Notes: generated from the sequence alone by a model not told the origin. Positions 1-6,621 are shown, counted from the stretch's first letter. The stretch: DNA of 7,464 nucleotides from an uncultured Alphaproteobacteria bacterium (GCA_913060845.1 CAJXVF010000106.1:1-7464); one strand, 5' to 3'. Translations and numbers: made by a program.

Positions 1-516
1 GGGTTCATCCAGCAGCAGCACATCCGGATTTTCGGCGAGTGCGATGGCGAGTTCCAACTGCTTCTGCTTGCCGTAAGCCAACTCGCCAGCCGTTTCTTCT
101 GCTTCGGTCAACAGTCCGACGGTGTCCAGCAGCTGATTGGTCTCCGCCACATGTAAATCAAAGCACAGCTTGAACATTTTCAGCGACTGGTCTTCACGGC
201 TCATCAACGCCACCTGCACATTTTCGAACACGCTCATGCGCGGGAAAATATTGATGCGTTGGAAAGAACGCGCGATGCCAAGCTTGACGACCTTATGCGG
301 CGGAATACCAGTGATGTCCTTGCCCCGGAATTCCACGCTGCCTTTGCTTGGGTGCATATGGCCGGTGATCAGGTTGAAGAATGTGGTTTTGCCAGCGCCA
401 TTCGGCCCGATGATCGCGTGCCGTTCGCCTTCCTCCAGATCGAAGGTGACGTCCCGGGTCGCGACAAAGCCGCCGAAATCCTTCCAGAGATTCTTGATGC
501 TTAAGAGCGCGCTCAT
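1..516 (-). CDS. livG: LIV/HAAT-type ABC transporter ATP-binding protein (LivG-like), partial at window edge
   Basis: This is the cytoplasmic ATPase that would power the importer encoded by the genes upstream of it on this strand. The 172 visible residues run from the start codon at 516 to the window edge, so the C-terminal third (D-loop, H-loop and the LivG C-terminal tail) is missing. Visible motifs are Walker A GPNGAGKTT (residues 37-45), the Q-loop in RSFQRINIF (Q86), an ABC signature LAYGKQKQLE (146-155, in the form usual for LivG/LivF rather than LSGGQ), and Walker B VLLLDEP (166-172), where the sequence ends. The start ATG overlaps the TGA of livM in an ATGA, and a strong GGAGGAGG Shine-Dalgarno lies about 6 nt upstream, inside livM. 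LivG rather than LivF is inferred from its position after livM and from the GIARSFQ segment. A livF gene probably follows outside the window. The truncation is an edge effect, not a mutation. Confidence 0.93.
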   Translation of the reverse strand, partial: MSALLSIKNLWKDFGGFVATRDVTFDLEEGERHAIIGPNGAGKTTFFNLITGHMHPSKGSVEFRGKDITGIPPHKVVKLGIARSFQRINIFPRMSVFENVQVALMSREDQSLKMFKLCFDLHVAETNQLLDTVGLLTEAEETAGELAYGKQKQLELAIALAENPDVLLLDEP

Positions 517-1460
517 GGGCTGCCTCCTCCGCCGAATTTATTCTTTATTCGCTTGCCCAACCCAACGAGTCCGTCCGGCTGAAATAGTAGGATCACCAGC
601 AGGATCGAGCCGAGCACTGTGGGCCAGTATTCGGTGTATTCGTTGGTCAACCGTTCCAGCATGAACAGCACCGCAGCGCCAATCAGTGGACCGAAGAACG
701 AATAGATACCGCCCAGCAGTGTCATGATCAGCACCTGCGCCGATTGCGTCCAGAAGGCGCTCTCCACATACATGCCGCGGTGATACATGCCGAATAACAC
801 GCCCGCGACGCCCGCAAAGAACCCGGCGATCACGAAGGCCTGCCAGCGCATCCGCCTTGTGTGAATGCCGACAAACCCGGCGCGGCCAACGTTCTCACGC
901 ACCGCGACCAGCGAGCGTCCGAATGCGGAATGGGTGATGACCCAGAGCACCGCAATCGAAACCACAATGACGATCATGGTGAAGTAGAAGAAGGCTGTAC
1001 GGTCATCGATCATTGCTGGCACATGCACGGGCGTGAAGCCGTCATCGCCGTTGGTAAGCGAGCGCCATTTGAACAGGATCGCCCAGACCAACATCGAAAA
1101 CGCCAAGGTCAGCATGGCGAAGTAGATATCTGTCAGGCGTGTGCAGAAATAGGCCACAATCGCTGCCGTCAGCGTTGCTGCAAACACGCCAGCGACGGCG
1201 GAGGGCAGCAGCGGCCAGCCATAGGATGTCAGCAGGATGGCGTTCACATACCCGCCGATGGCGAAATAGGCGGCATGGCCAAAGCTCACATTGCCCGAAT
1301 AGCCGATGATGATGTTCAGCGAGAGCGCGAACAGCGCGACAATCAGGATTTCTGTCACGACATCGATGAGATAGTCGGACTGCAGCAAGGGCGTTAACGC
1401 GCACAGGATCAAGATGATCAAGCAGGCTGCCATGCCGGTTTTTGAAAGAGGAGACGTCAT
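513..1460 (-). CDS. livM: LIV/HAAT-type ABC transporter permease (LivM-like)
   Basis: An inner-membrane permease subunit of 315 residues, expected to pair with the LivH-like protein to form the channel. It is strongly hydrophobic throughout, with the first membrane segment near residues 10-26 and the second near 34-53. The family hallmark GYSGNVSFGHAAYFAIGGY spans residues 53-71. The C-terminal segment LLGGIYSFFGPLIGAA is the usual LivM loop that contacts the ATPase. Length and topology fit the BPD_transp_2 family. The start ATG is 4 nt beyond the livH stop, with a GGGAGGG Shine-Dalgarno inside the end of livH, and the stop overlaps the livG start, so translational coupling across livH-livM-livG is likely. 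The transported substrate cannot be read from this subunit; the family carries branched-chain amino acids, other amino acids, urea, amides and aromatic acids. Confidence 0.94.
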   Translation of the reverse strand: MTSPLSKTGMAACLIILILCALTPLLQSDYLIDVVTEILIVALFALSLNIIIGYSGNVSFGHAAYFAIGGYVNAILLTSYGWPLLPSAVAGVFAATLTAAIVAYFCTRLTDIYFAMLTLAFSMLVWAILFKWRSLTNGDDGFTPVHVPAMIDDRTAFFYFTMIVIVVSIAVLWVITHSAFGRSLVAVRENVGRAGFVGIHTRRMRWQAFVIAGFFAGVAGVLFGMYHRGMYVESAFWTQSAQVLIMTLLGGIYSFFGPLIGAAVLFMLERLTNEYTEYWPTVLGSILLVILLFQPDGLVGLGKRIKNKFGGGGSP

Positions 1461-1464
1461 TGGA

Positions 1465-2394
1465 TCAGTGCCCTCCCGCTTCCGGTTTGCCGTAGAGGCC
1501 CCAAGGCCTAATCAGCAGCACGACTAACAACAGCAGATACGCAAACACATCTTGCCCGTTTGGATAAATGACCGAGCCGAAGTTGAAGACCAGCCCGTAC
1601 AACAAGGCGCCAACAAAGGTGCCCCAAAGGCTGCCAAGCCCGCCAACGATCACAATGACGAAGCATTCAACGATCAGCGTTGCGTCCATACCGGGGACAG
1701 GGCTGGAGAAGGGTGCAGCCAGCGCGCCGCCAAATCCGGCGAGTGCAGACCCCAAGATGAAGACGCTGGTGTAGATCAGCGGTACATTGATGCCGAGAGC
1801 GGCCAGCATTTCCCGGTCCTGCGTCGCGGCTTTGGTCATGCGGCCCCAGCGGGTGCGTTCCGCAAACCAATACAATGCGATCAAGATCAGCGGGCCGATA
1901 ACGCAGAGCATCAACCGGTAGGATGGATAGGACGTTATCCCAAGGTCCGTCGCACCCTTAAGGCTGGCCGGATAGGAGACGCTATATTGTTCCGTGCCCC
2001 AGATAACTTTCGCCAAGTCGCCCATAATAAGGACGATGGCGAAGGTCAGCAGCAGTTGCATCAGATGTTCGGCCTCATAAATTTGGCGGAACAGTGTGCG
2101 CTCAATAATGGCCGCGATGACGCCGAGTGCCAGAGCAGACGCGATGGCGCCCACCCAGAACGGGGCACCCCAGTCCATGAAAACGGTGTGAACGACATAA
2201 GCGCCGAACATATAAAATACGCCGTGGGCGAAGTTGATGACCTTCAACACCCCAAAAATCAGCGAAAGACCGGCCGCAATGATGAAAAGGTTCATCCCCT
2301 GGCTGATCGAATTTAAAAGCTGGATAAAGGCGAATTGCGGGTTGGTTAGCAGAATTGCTAGCCCCGGGCTAAATTCGCGTATCAGATCGAGCAT
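1465..2394 (-). CDS. livH: LIV/HAAT-type ABC transporter permease (LivH-like)
   Basis: An inner-membrane permease subunit of 309 residues, partner of the LivM-like protein. The diagnostic segment GLSLIFGVLKVINFAHG followed by FYMFGAY (about residues 42-66) is the classical LivH signature, and the C-terminal GGLGSLWGTFVGALLYG is the conserved cytoplasmic loop. Roughly eight hydrophobic segments are visible. The N-terminus is about 20-25 residues longer than in short LivH proteins such as the E. coli one, with a leader (MLDLIREFSPG...) before the first long membrane helix. I keep this start because GGAG lies 4 nt upstream and a G-run lies 10 nt upstream. It is separated from the binding-protein gene by 83 nt holding a strong hairpin, and is followed after 4 nt by livM. 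Substrate unknown. Confidence 0.93.
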   Translation of the reverse strand: MLDLIREFSPGLAILLTNPQFAFIQLLNSISQGMNLFIIAAGLSLIFGVLKVINFAHGVFYMFGAYVVHTVFMDWGAPFWVGAIASALALGVIAAIIERTLFRQIYEAEHLMQLLLTFAIVLIMGDLAKVIWGTEQYSVSYPASLKGATDLGITSYPSYRLMLCVIGPLILIALYWFAERTRWGRMTKAATQDREMLAALGINVPLIYTSVFILGSALAGFGGALAAPFSSPVPGMDATLIVECFVIVIVGGLGSLWGTFVGALLYGLVFNFGSVIYPNGQDVFAYLLLLVVLLIRPWGLYGKPEAGGH

Positions 2395-2428
2395 CGCGCT
2401 CCGACCCCCCTAAAACAGTAATCACGGT

Positions 2429-2456
2429 CCCCCGCCCCGGATATCCAGGGCGGGGG
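2429..2456 (-). terminator. GC-rich hairpin between the binding-protein gene and livH (attenuator or mRNA stabiliser)
   Basis: The two arms CCCCCGCCC and GGGCGGGGG flank a centre that itself pairs around GGATATCC, giving about 12 paired bases with one G-T wobble and an ATAT loop. It lies 22 nt after the stop of the binding-protein gene and 34 nt before livH, on the sense strand of the operon. No T-run follows directly (the next sequence is about ACCGTGATTACTGTTTT), so full Rho-independent termination is unlikely. Partial attenuation, or protection of the upstream message from 3' exonucleases, is the more likely role. This is common in binding-protein transporter operons, where the periplasmic protein is needed in excess. 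Confidence 0.6.
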
Positions 2457-2477
2457 GCGCTATGAGATCGCGGCTGC

Positions 2478-3650
2478 TTACTTAATGACAGCCGGGATGA
2501 AGGTGACGGGATCCATCACTTTGTAAGAGAAGCCGTCCTTGTTTACCATCGGGCCCCAGAACTGGCCAGTATTGGCCTGGTGGTCTGCAGCGTTGATGGT
2601 GCGTGGACCGACAGGTGTGTCGATGGTCATGCCTTCAAGCGCCTTGATGATGCCTTCAGACTTGGTGCCGCCGCTTTTCATGACAGCTTCGGCATAGAAC
2701 CTGACGCCGGTGTAGGACAGAACCGGCCACATTGCCGTTTCCTTGGTGCCAGACTTCTCAGCGATCTTCTCCTGGAACACTTTATGGTTCGGACTCACAG
2801 CGTGATACCAAAGCTCATAGGTGTTGGAGATGACATTCGGCGGATAATCTTCGCCCATCTTGCCAGCAATCTCATGGGAAGCGACTTCGCCGCCAGAGAT
2901 ATAAGCTTTGATGTTGTTGAAGAGACCGAACGGTGAAGCCTGCTGCGCAAAGTCCACGAAGTGGGAGCCCCAGAGACCAGACGTCACGACATCACAGCCC
3001 GCACCCATGATCTGGGTGATGAACACGTTGTAATCCGTCGCGCGCAGCTTGGGACGCAGATTGAGAACAATTTCCACATCTGGTGCGTGGCGCTTCAGAG
3101 CAGCTTTCAGGCCGTCCGACAGATCATGGCCGTAAGCATAATCAAGCTGAATGTCACAGACCTTCTTGCCACCAATCTTTTTGATGAGCTGTGCCATCGC
3201 ATCGCCTTCAAAGTCTGTATTGGACGATGTGCGGAACACATGGGGATGCAGCTTAGAGGTCGTCATCTGAATGGTTTTTGGAATGGTCGCGAGATAAACG
3301 ACACCTTCCTGCTTTGCGACTTCAGAAATCGCGAGACCAACGGCGGATGAAAGACCGCCCATCAGCACGTCCACGCCATCCTTCGTCACCATTTCTTTGG
3401 CGGCGGAGGCTGCAGCGGCTGGATTCAGCTTCGAATCACGGGCGACTGTTACAAGCATGCGGCCGTTGATGCCGCCCGCTGCGTTGATTTCGTCCACTGC
3501 GAGATTGTGGCCGACCATTGCTGGACCGCCATAGATCGCGCCGCCGCCCGATGTCGGGTACAGAACGCCGATCTTGATGTCTTGTGCGAGAGCGGCTGAG
3601 CCTGCTCCCATTGCCGCGAGCGCTACAGCGCCCGCCAAAATCCGTTTCAT
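2478..3650 (-). CDS. Periplasmic substrate-binding protein of a LIV/HAAT ABC transporter
   Basis: A 390-residue type-I periplasmic binding protein (Peripla_BP_6 / LivK-like). Residues 1-22 form a Sec signal peptide: basic MKR, a hydrophobic Ala-rich core, and cleavage predicted after ALA before QD. No lipobox cysteine is present. The mature protein begins DIKIGVLYPTSGGG, the usual first beta strand, followed by the typical AVDEINAAGGINGR (51-64) and a GGLSSAVGLAISEVA segment (98-112) in the region that lines the ligand pocket in LivK. It has two cysteines, C165 and C219, one in each half of the mid-region. The start is supported by GGGAGA about 6 nt upstream. As first gene of the importer operon it sets specificity, but I cannot assign the ligand: amino acids, short amides, urea and aromatic acids are all carried by this family. 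I avoid the symbol livK for that reason. Confidence 0.92.
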   Translation of the reverse strand: MKRILAGAVALAAMGAGSAALAQDIKIGVLYPTSGGGAIYGGPAMVGHNLAVDEINAAGGINGRMLVTVARDSKLNPAAAASAAKEMVTKDGVDVLMGGLSSAVGLAISEVAKQEGVVYLATIPKTIQMTTSKLHPHVFRTSSNTDFEGDAMAQLIKKIGGKKVCDIQLDYAYGHDLSDGLKAALKRHAPDVEIVLNLRPKLRATDYNVFITQIMGAGCDVVTSGLWGSHFVDFAQQASPFGLFNNIKAYISGGEVASHEIAGKMGEDYPPNVISNTYELWYHAVSPNHKVFQEKIAEKSGTKETAMWPVLSYTGVRFYAEAVMKSGGTKSEGIIKALEGMTIDTPVGPRTINAADHQANTGQFWGPMVNKDGFSYKVMDPVTFIPAVIK

Positions 3651-3698
3651 GATGCTTCTCCCTGATTGTTAGCGCCATTACCGGCGACAACTGCCCAA

Positions 3699-3728
3699 AG
3701 TATGTGCGGCAATTTGCACAGGCGTCAA
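3699..3728 (-). promoter_or_regulatory. Putative sigma-70 promoter of the ABC importer operon, with a dyad in the spacer
   Basis: On the minus strand TTGACG (plus positions 3723-3728, 5 of 6 to the -35 consensus) is followed after 18 nt by CATACT (3699-3704, 4 of 6 to the -10 consensus). Transcription would begin near 3692, leaving a leader of about 40 nt before the binding-protein start at 3650. The promoter begins directly after the stop codon of the GNAT gene (3729-3731), so it would let the importer be expressed independently of that gene. An inverted repeat TGTGC-N8-GCACA (3703-3720) lies in the spacer and touches the -10, a good place for a repressor. This is pattern matching by eye. 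Confidence 0.45.
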
Positions 3729-4175
3729 TCAAGTCACTTTTGCAGGTCCAAGCGGCATGCGCATTTCATCGCCGACAGTTTGCAGCCCGTACTTTTCATA
3801 GAAGGGTCGGTTATGGGTGGTCGATTGGATCAGGTAGAGGCCAAATTCAGCAGCACCCTTGGCCTTGGCCGCGTTTATCGCAGCCTCCAGCAAACTGCCG
3901 CCCAGATTGCGCCCGCGAGCTGCTGGGTCGACAATCAACTCCTCAAGCTGGCAATAAATTCCGCCATAGCGCATCGCCAGATTGAAGGAGACTGCGGCGC
4001 TGCCAAGCAGAATCCCTGCTTCGTCCGCCACCAATACCAAGCCCCGTTCACCATCTAGTAAGGCGCGGAATACGCTTGCCCATTCTGGCTCTGGCGGCGT
4101 GCCGCGCAGCATAGACAGAAGTTCAAGGCACCGGGATTCGTCCTCGGCACGTGTGGGGCGGATTGTGATTGTCAT
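3729..4175 (-). CDS. GNAT family N-acetyltransferase
   Basis: A 148-residue protein of the GNAT (Acetyltransf_1) fold, which transfers an acetyl group from acetyl-CoA to an amine; the substrate is unknown. The domain fills the protein. Motif A is visible as LEELIVDPAARGRNLGGSLL (about residues 78-97), with RGRNLGG (87-93) as the pyrophosphate-binding loop; the first glycine of the usual R/Q-x-x-G-x-G is replaced by Asn, a change seen in other active GNATs. Motif B includes NRPFYEKYGL (122-131), with Tyr126 in the place of the usual general acid. I chose the ATG at 4175 because the protein then starts MTITIRP, a standard GNAT beginning. An in-frame upstream start at 4247 adds 24 residues unlike the family. 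The Shine-Dalgarno is weak (TTAGAG). The importer operon lies 78 nt downstream on the same strand. A role linked to the importer is possible but unsupported. Confidence 0.88.
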   Translation of the reverse strand: MTITIRPTRAEDESRCLELLSMLRGTPPEPEWASVFRALLDGERGLVLVADEAGILLGSAAVSFNLAMRYGGIYCQLEELIVDPAARGRNLGGSLLEAAINAAKAKGAAEFGLYLIQSTTHNRPFYEKYGLQTVGDEMRMPLGPAKVT

Positions 4176-4221
4176 GGCACGCTCTAAGTTAGCTGATGGG
4201 GATTTACTTTCCCACGCACAC

Positions 4222-4239
4222 GCCGATATCGGCAATTGC
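4222..4239. promoter_or_regulatory. Perfect 12-bp palindrome with an overlapping 8-bp palindrome, candidate operator
   Basis: GCCGATATCGGC (4222-4233) is a perfect palindrome and runs into a second one, GCAATTGC (4232-4239). The pair lies about 46 nt from the GNAT start and about 50 nt from the SDR start, a position suited to a dimeric regulator acting on one or both divergent genes. I do not recognise it as the box of a named regulator, and it is short enough to be chance. Confidence 0.3.
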
Positions 4240-4276
4240 AGTCCCATTGCGAAGGCGGCGGGGCATTACGGCAGGT

Positions 4277-4281
4277 GGGAG
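4277..4281 (+). promoter_or_regulatory. Shine-Dalgarno deciding the TTG start of the SDR gene
   Basis: GGGAG here is 8 nt before the TTG at 4290. Other in-frame candidates, TTG at 4236 and GTG at 4275, lack a comparably placed purine run. Confidence 0.55.
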
Positions 4282-4289
4282 CAGCGGCT

Positions 4290-4991
4290 TTGAAATCACT
4301 GGAATCGGGCGGGGTCGCGGTTGTCTTTGGCGCATCTGGCGGTATAGGGGCGGCCCTTGTCGCTGCACTTCAGGATGCGGGCCAGTTTGAGGCTGTCCAC
4401 GTCTTCAGCCGCCGAAGTGCGGTTCCAATAGACCTGACGGATGAGGCGAGCTTGGCCAATGCGGTAGATGTCGCCGCGCAGTCTGGAGAAATCCGGCTCG
4501 TCATAGACGCGACTGGATTTCTGCACGGGCAGGGAATGGCGCCAGAGAAAACTTGGCGGGCGCTGGATGCGGATCAACTGGCTCATGCTTTTGCCGTCAA
4601 CACGATTGGACCAGCGCTGTTGATGAAGCACATGCTGCCAAAGCTTCCACGCACAGGCAAAGCGGTTTTTGCGACGCTTTCAGCCCGCGTCGGGTCTATC
4701 GAAGATAACCGCCTTGGCGGCTGGTACAGCTACCGCGCATCAAAAGCTGCCTTGAACCAGATCGTCCGCACCGCCGCGATCGAGCTTTCCCGCCGTGCGC
4801 CCGATGCGCTGTGTGTGGCGCTGCACCCAGGGACAGTTGCAACACCGCTGTCAGATAGTTTCGCGAAGGCCGGGTTAGACGTTTTGACACCAGCCCAATC
4901 CGCCCAACATCTGCTGTCCGTGATCGTTCAATTAGATGCAGACGCCACAGGCGGATTTTTTGATTGGCGCGGCGATCAGGTTCCTTGGTGA
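4290..4991 (+). CDS. C-factor-like short-chain dehydrogenase/reductase (SDR)
   Basis: A cytoplasmic NAD(P)-dependent oxidoreductase of 233 residues with a Rossmann fold. The cofactor loop GASGGIG is at residues 14-20. The catalytic tetrad is complete: N104 in VNTIGP, S131 in TLSARVGSI, and Y148/K152 in YRASK. HPGTVATPL, after the active site, is the segment typical of SDRs related to the Myxococcus C-factor (CsgA) group. Substrate unknown. I prefer the TTG start at 4290 because it places the first beta strand (VAVVFGASG) a few residues from the N-terminus and has GGGAG 8 nt upstream. An in-frame TTG at 4236 would add 18 residues with no family resemblance. The stop is directly followed by a GTG, and by the phrB ATG 9 nt later, so the two are almost certainly co-transcribed. 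From memory, similar SDRs occur beside photolyase genes in other proteobacteria, suggesting a linked but undefined role. Confidence 0.9.
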   Translation: MKSLESGGVAVVFGASGGIGAALVAALQDAGQFEAVHVFSRRSAVPIDLTDEASLANAVDVAAQSGEIRLVIDATGFLHGQGMAPEKTWRALDADQLAHAFAVNTIGPALLMKHMLPKLPRTGKAVFATLSARVGSIEDNRLGGWYSYRASKAALNQIVRTAAIELSRRAPDALCVALHPGTVATPLSDSFAKAGLDVLTPAQSAQHLLSVIVQLDADATGGFFDWRGDQVPW

Positions 4992-4992
4992 G
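4987..4992 (+). promoter_or_regulatory. Shine-Dalgarno of phrB overlapping the SDR stop codon
   Basis: GGTGAG overlaps the SDR stop TGA (4989-4991) and is 8 nt before the ATG at 5001. This favours 5001 over the GTG at 4992 and implies that ribosomes ending the SDR gene sit on the phrB initiation region. Confidence 0.5.
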
Positions 4993-5000
4993 TGCAGAAT

Positions 5001-6524
5001 ATGGATGTTCTTCGCGTCGTTCTCGGCGACCAGCTTTCCCGCGACGTGGCGGCACTTCAGGGGCTCAATCTCGAACGTGACGCCGTGTTGATGATGGAAG
5101 TGCGGGATGAAACTGAATACGTCCCGCATCACAAACAGAAGCTGGTGCTTATATTATCCGCCATGCGCCACTTTGCGGCTGACCTTAGAGAATCCGGCAT
5201 CCGGGTCGAATATGTAGAGCTAGACGATCCCGAAAATAAGGGGAGTTTTACGGGTGAACTCCAGCGGGCTGTTGATCGGCTCAAGCCGCGCAAGGTGGTC
5301 GTTACAGAGCCAAGCGAATGGCGCGTTCAGCAGATGGTGGACGGCTGGAAAACTGGGCTAGGCGCTCCAGTGGAGGTGCTTCAAGACGATAGGTTCTTTG
5401 CGTCTCACGACCGATTTACCGAATGGTCTAAGGGCCGGAAAACTTGGACTATGGAGCATTTCTATCGGGAGATGCGGGAAGAGCACGATATTCTGATGTC
5501 TGATGGAAAGCCGGAGGGCGGCCGTTGGAATTTCGACGCTGACAACCGAAAGCGCCTTCCAGCAAAAACAACGTCCCCAAACCGCGCCCGATTTACGCCA
5601 GATGAGACAACCCGGGCTGTGATCGAGATGGTGGAAGAAGAATTTCCCCAAAATTTCGGCACAGTGGAGGCCTTCGGATGGCCCGTCACACGCACGGAAG
5701 CGTTGGAGGCGCTTGACGATTTCTTGCAAAACGCGTTGCCAAATTTTGGTGATTACCAGGACGCCATGAAGACAGACGCGCCGTTCCTCTATCACTCGCT
5801 GATCGCACCGGCCATCAACATCGGTTTGCTGTCGCCGCGTGAAGTATGCATTGCAGCAGAGACTGAGTGGCGAAGCGGCAATGCGCCATTAAATGCGGTT
5901 GAAGGGTTCATCCGTCAGATTTTGGGGTGGCGGGAATATGTGCGCGGCATTTATTGGGCGCTGATGCCAGATTATGCAGCGATGAACGCCTTGAATGCGT
6001 CACGCCCACTCCCGGAATTCTATTGGAGCGGCGTGACGGACATGCACTGCATGCATCAGGCCATTGATAGCACCCGGCACCATGCTTATTCACACCATAT
6101 TCAGCGCCTAATGTTGACGGGCAATTTTGCATTGCTGGCTGGCGTTGCGCCTGCAGAAATCGAGCAATGGTACTTGGCTGTATATGCTGATGCGTTTGAG
6201 TGGGTGGAAATGCCAAACACCCTCGGCATGGCGGTGTTTGCTGATGGCGGGCGCATGGCCTCGAAGCCATACGCGGCCTCTGGCGCTTACATCAATCGTA
6301 TGTCGGACTTCTGCAAAGATTGTGCCTATGACGTTAAGCAGAAGGTTGGGCCCGGCGCCTGCCCTTTCAACGCTATGTACTGGGCGTTTCTCATCCGGAA
6401 TGAGGCTACGCTCAAAGGTAATCCGCGCCTGTCGATGCCGTACCGCACACTGAGCGGGTGGCCTGACGAAAAGCGAGATACCTATCTGGCGAGTGCTGAT
6501 GCATTCCTAGGAAGCTTGCCTTAG
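5001..6524 (+). CDS. phrB: FeS-BCP (6-4) photolyase / bacterial cryptochrome, PhrB type
   Basis: A light-driven flavoprotein of 507 residues that in this family repairs (6-4) pyrimidine photoproducts or acts as a cryptochrome, carrying FAD, a ribolumazine antenna and a [4Fe-4S] cluster. The N-terminal antenna domain starts VLRVVLGDQLS (residues 3-13). All four cluster cysteines are present: C350 (DMHCMHQ), C438 and C441 (FCKDC) and C454 (GACPFN). H365/H366 (SHHIQRL), the residues associated with lesion repair, W342 and W390 (electron transfer), Y391, Y424, Y430 and I51 are also present. As I remember the Agrobacterium protein, each has the same number there, which implies gap-free alignment and supports the ATG at 5001; the GTG at 4992 would add three residues. 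It lies 9 nt after the SDR stop, likely in one operon. The intact histidines favour a working photolyase over a pure photoreceptor, but sequence alone cannot settle that. No truncation or frameshift. Confidence 0.96.
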   Translation: MDVLRVVLGDQLSRDVAALQGLNLERDAVLMMEVRDETEYVPHHKQKLVLILSAMRHFAADLRESGIRVEYVELDDPENKGSFTGELQRAVDRLKPRKVVVTEPSEWRVQQMVDGWKTGLGAPVEVLQDDRFFASHDRFTEWSKGRKTWTMEHFYREMREEHDILMSDGKPEGGRWNFDADNRKRLPAKTTSPNRARFTPDETTRAVIEMVEEEFPQNFGTVEAFGWPVTRTEALEALDDFLQNALPNFGDYQDAMKTDAPFLYHSLIAPAINIGLLSPREVCIAAETEWRSGNAPLNAVEGFIRQILGWREYVRGIYWALMPDYAAMNALNASRPLPEFYWSGVTDMHCMHQAIDSTRHHAYSHHIQRLMLTGNFALLAGVAPAEIEQWYLAVYADAFEWVEMPNTLGMAVFADGGRMASKPYAASGAYINRMSDFCKDCAYDVKQKVGPGACPFNAMYWAFLIRNEATLKGNPRLSMPYRTLSGWPDEKRDTYLASADAFLGSLP

Positions 6525-6544
6525 CAAGGACTGCACACGCTAAG
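6515..6544 (+). other. Weak inverted repeats at and after the phrB stop codon
   Basis: Two mutually exclusive small stems are visible: CTTGC-CTTA-GCAAG (6515-6528), spanning the stop codon, and CTTAGC with GCTAAG (6520-6525 and 6539-6544). Neither is GC-rich and neither is followed by a T-run, so a terminator is not supported. The rest of the 97-nt gap to the deaminase gene shows no gene and no convincing promoter. Confidence 0.2.
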
Positions 6545-6621
6545 AATTCACGGTGTTCTCGGGTAGAGAAGCATGCGCTGGCGGCATAAGGTTAGGCATC
6601 AAACAGCAGGGAGATAGGCCT

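Larger units (their letters stand above)
4176..4289. promoter_or_regulatory. Divergent intergenic region between the GNAT and SDR genes
   Basis: These 114 nt separate two genes transcribed away from each other, so promoters for both directions should lie here or within the flanking coding ends. I could not find a convincing -35/-10 pair for either direction. The notable content is the palindrome at 4222-4233, reported separately, and the Shine-Dalgarno of the SDR gene near the right end. Confidence 0.5.

Noticed and set aside
137..664. Plus-strand open frame across the livG start and the livM end
   Set aside because: It runs across the ATGA junction of two well-supported minus-strand genes, and its translation matches no family I recognise.
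861..1397. A 178-codon open frame on the plus strand opposite livM
   Set aside because: Same pattern of a charged, motif-free translation opposite a membrane protein, with no convincing ribosome site. A shadow of livM.
1552..2316. A 254-codon open frame on the plus strand opposite livH
   Set aside because: Its translation is highly polar, rich in Asp, Gln, Arg and His and without any recognisable domain. That is what the complement of a hydrophobic membrane-protein gene gives. livH on the other strand has clear family motifs.
4176..4247. N-terminal extension of the GNAT protein from 4247
   Set aside because: It adds 24 residues with no family resemblance and would run through the palindrome. 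The ATG at 4175 gives a standard GNAT beginning.
4236..4289. N-terminal extension of the SDR from the TTG at 4236
   Set aside because: The added 18 residues do not resemble SDR N-termini, and the later TTG has a far better placed Shine-Dalgarno. It would also cover most of the divergent regulatory region.
5358..5795. A 145-codon minus-strand open frame inside phrB
   Set aside because: It is antisense to a strongly conserved photolyase and has no recognisable motif.
6525..6621. Possible terminator and promoter between phrB and the deaminase gene
   Set aside because: The stems are short, have no T-run, and no -35/-10 pair of acceptable quality and spacing was found, so neither is claimed beyond a weak inverted repeat.
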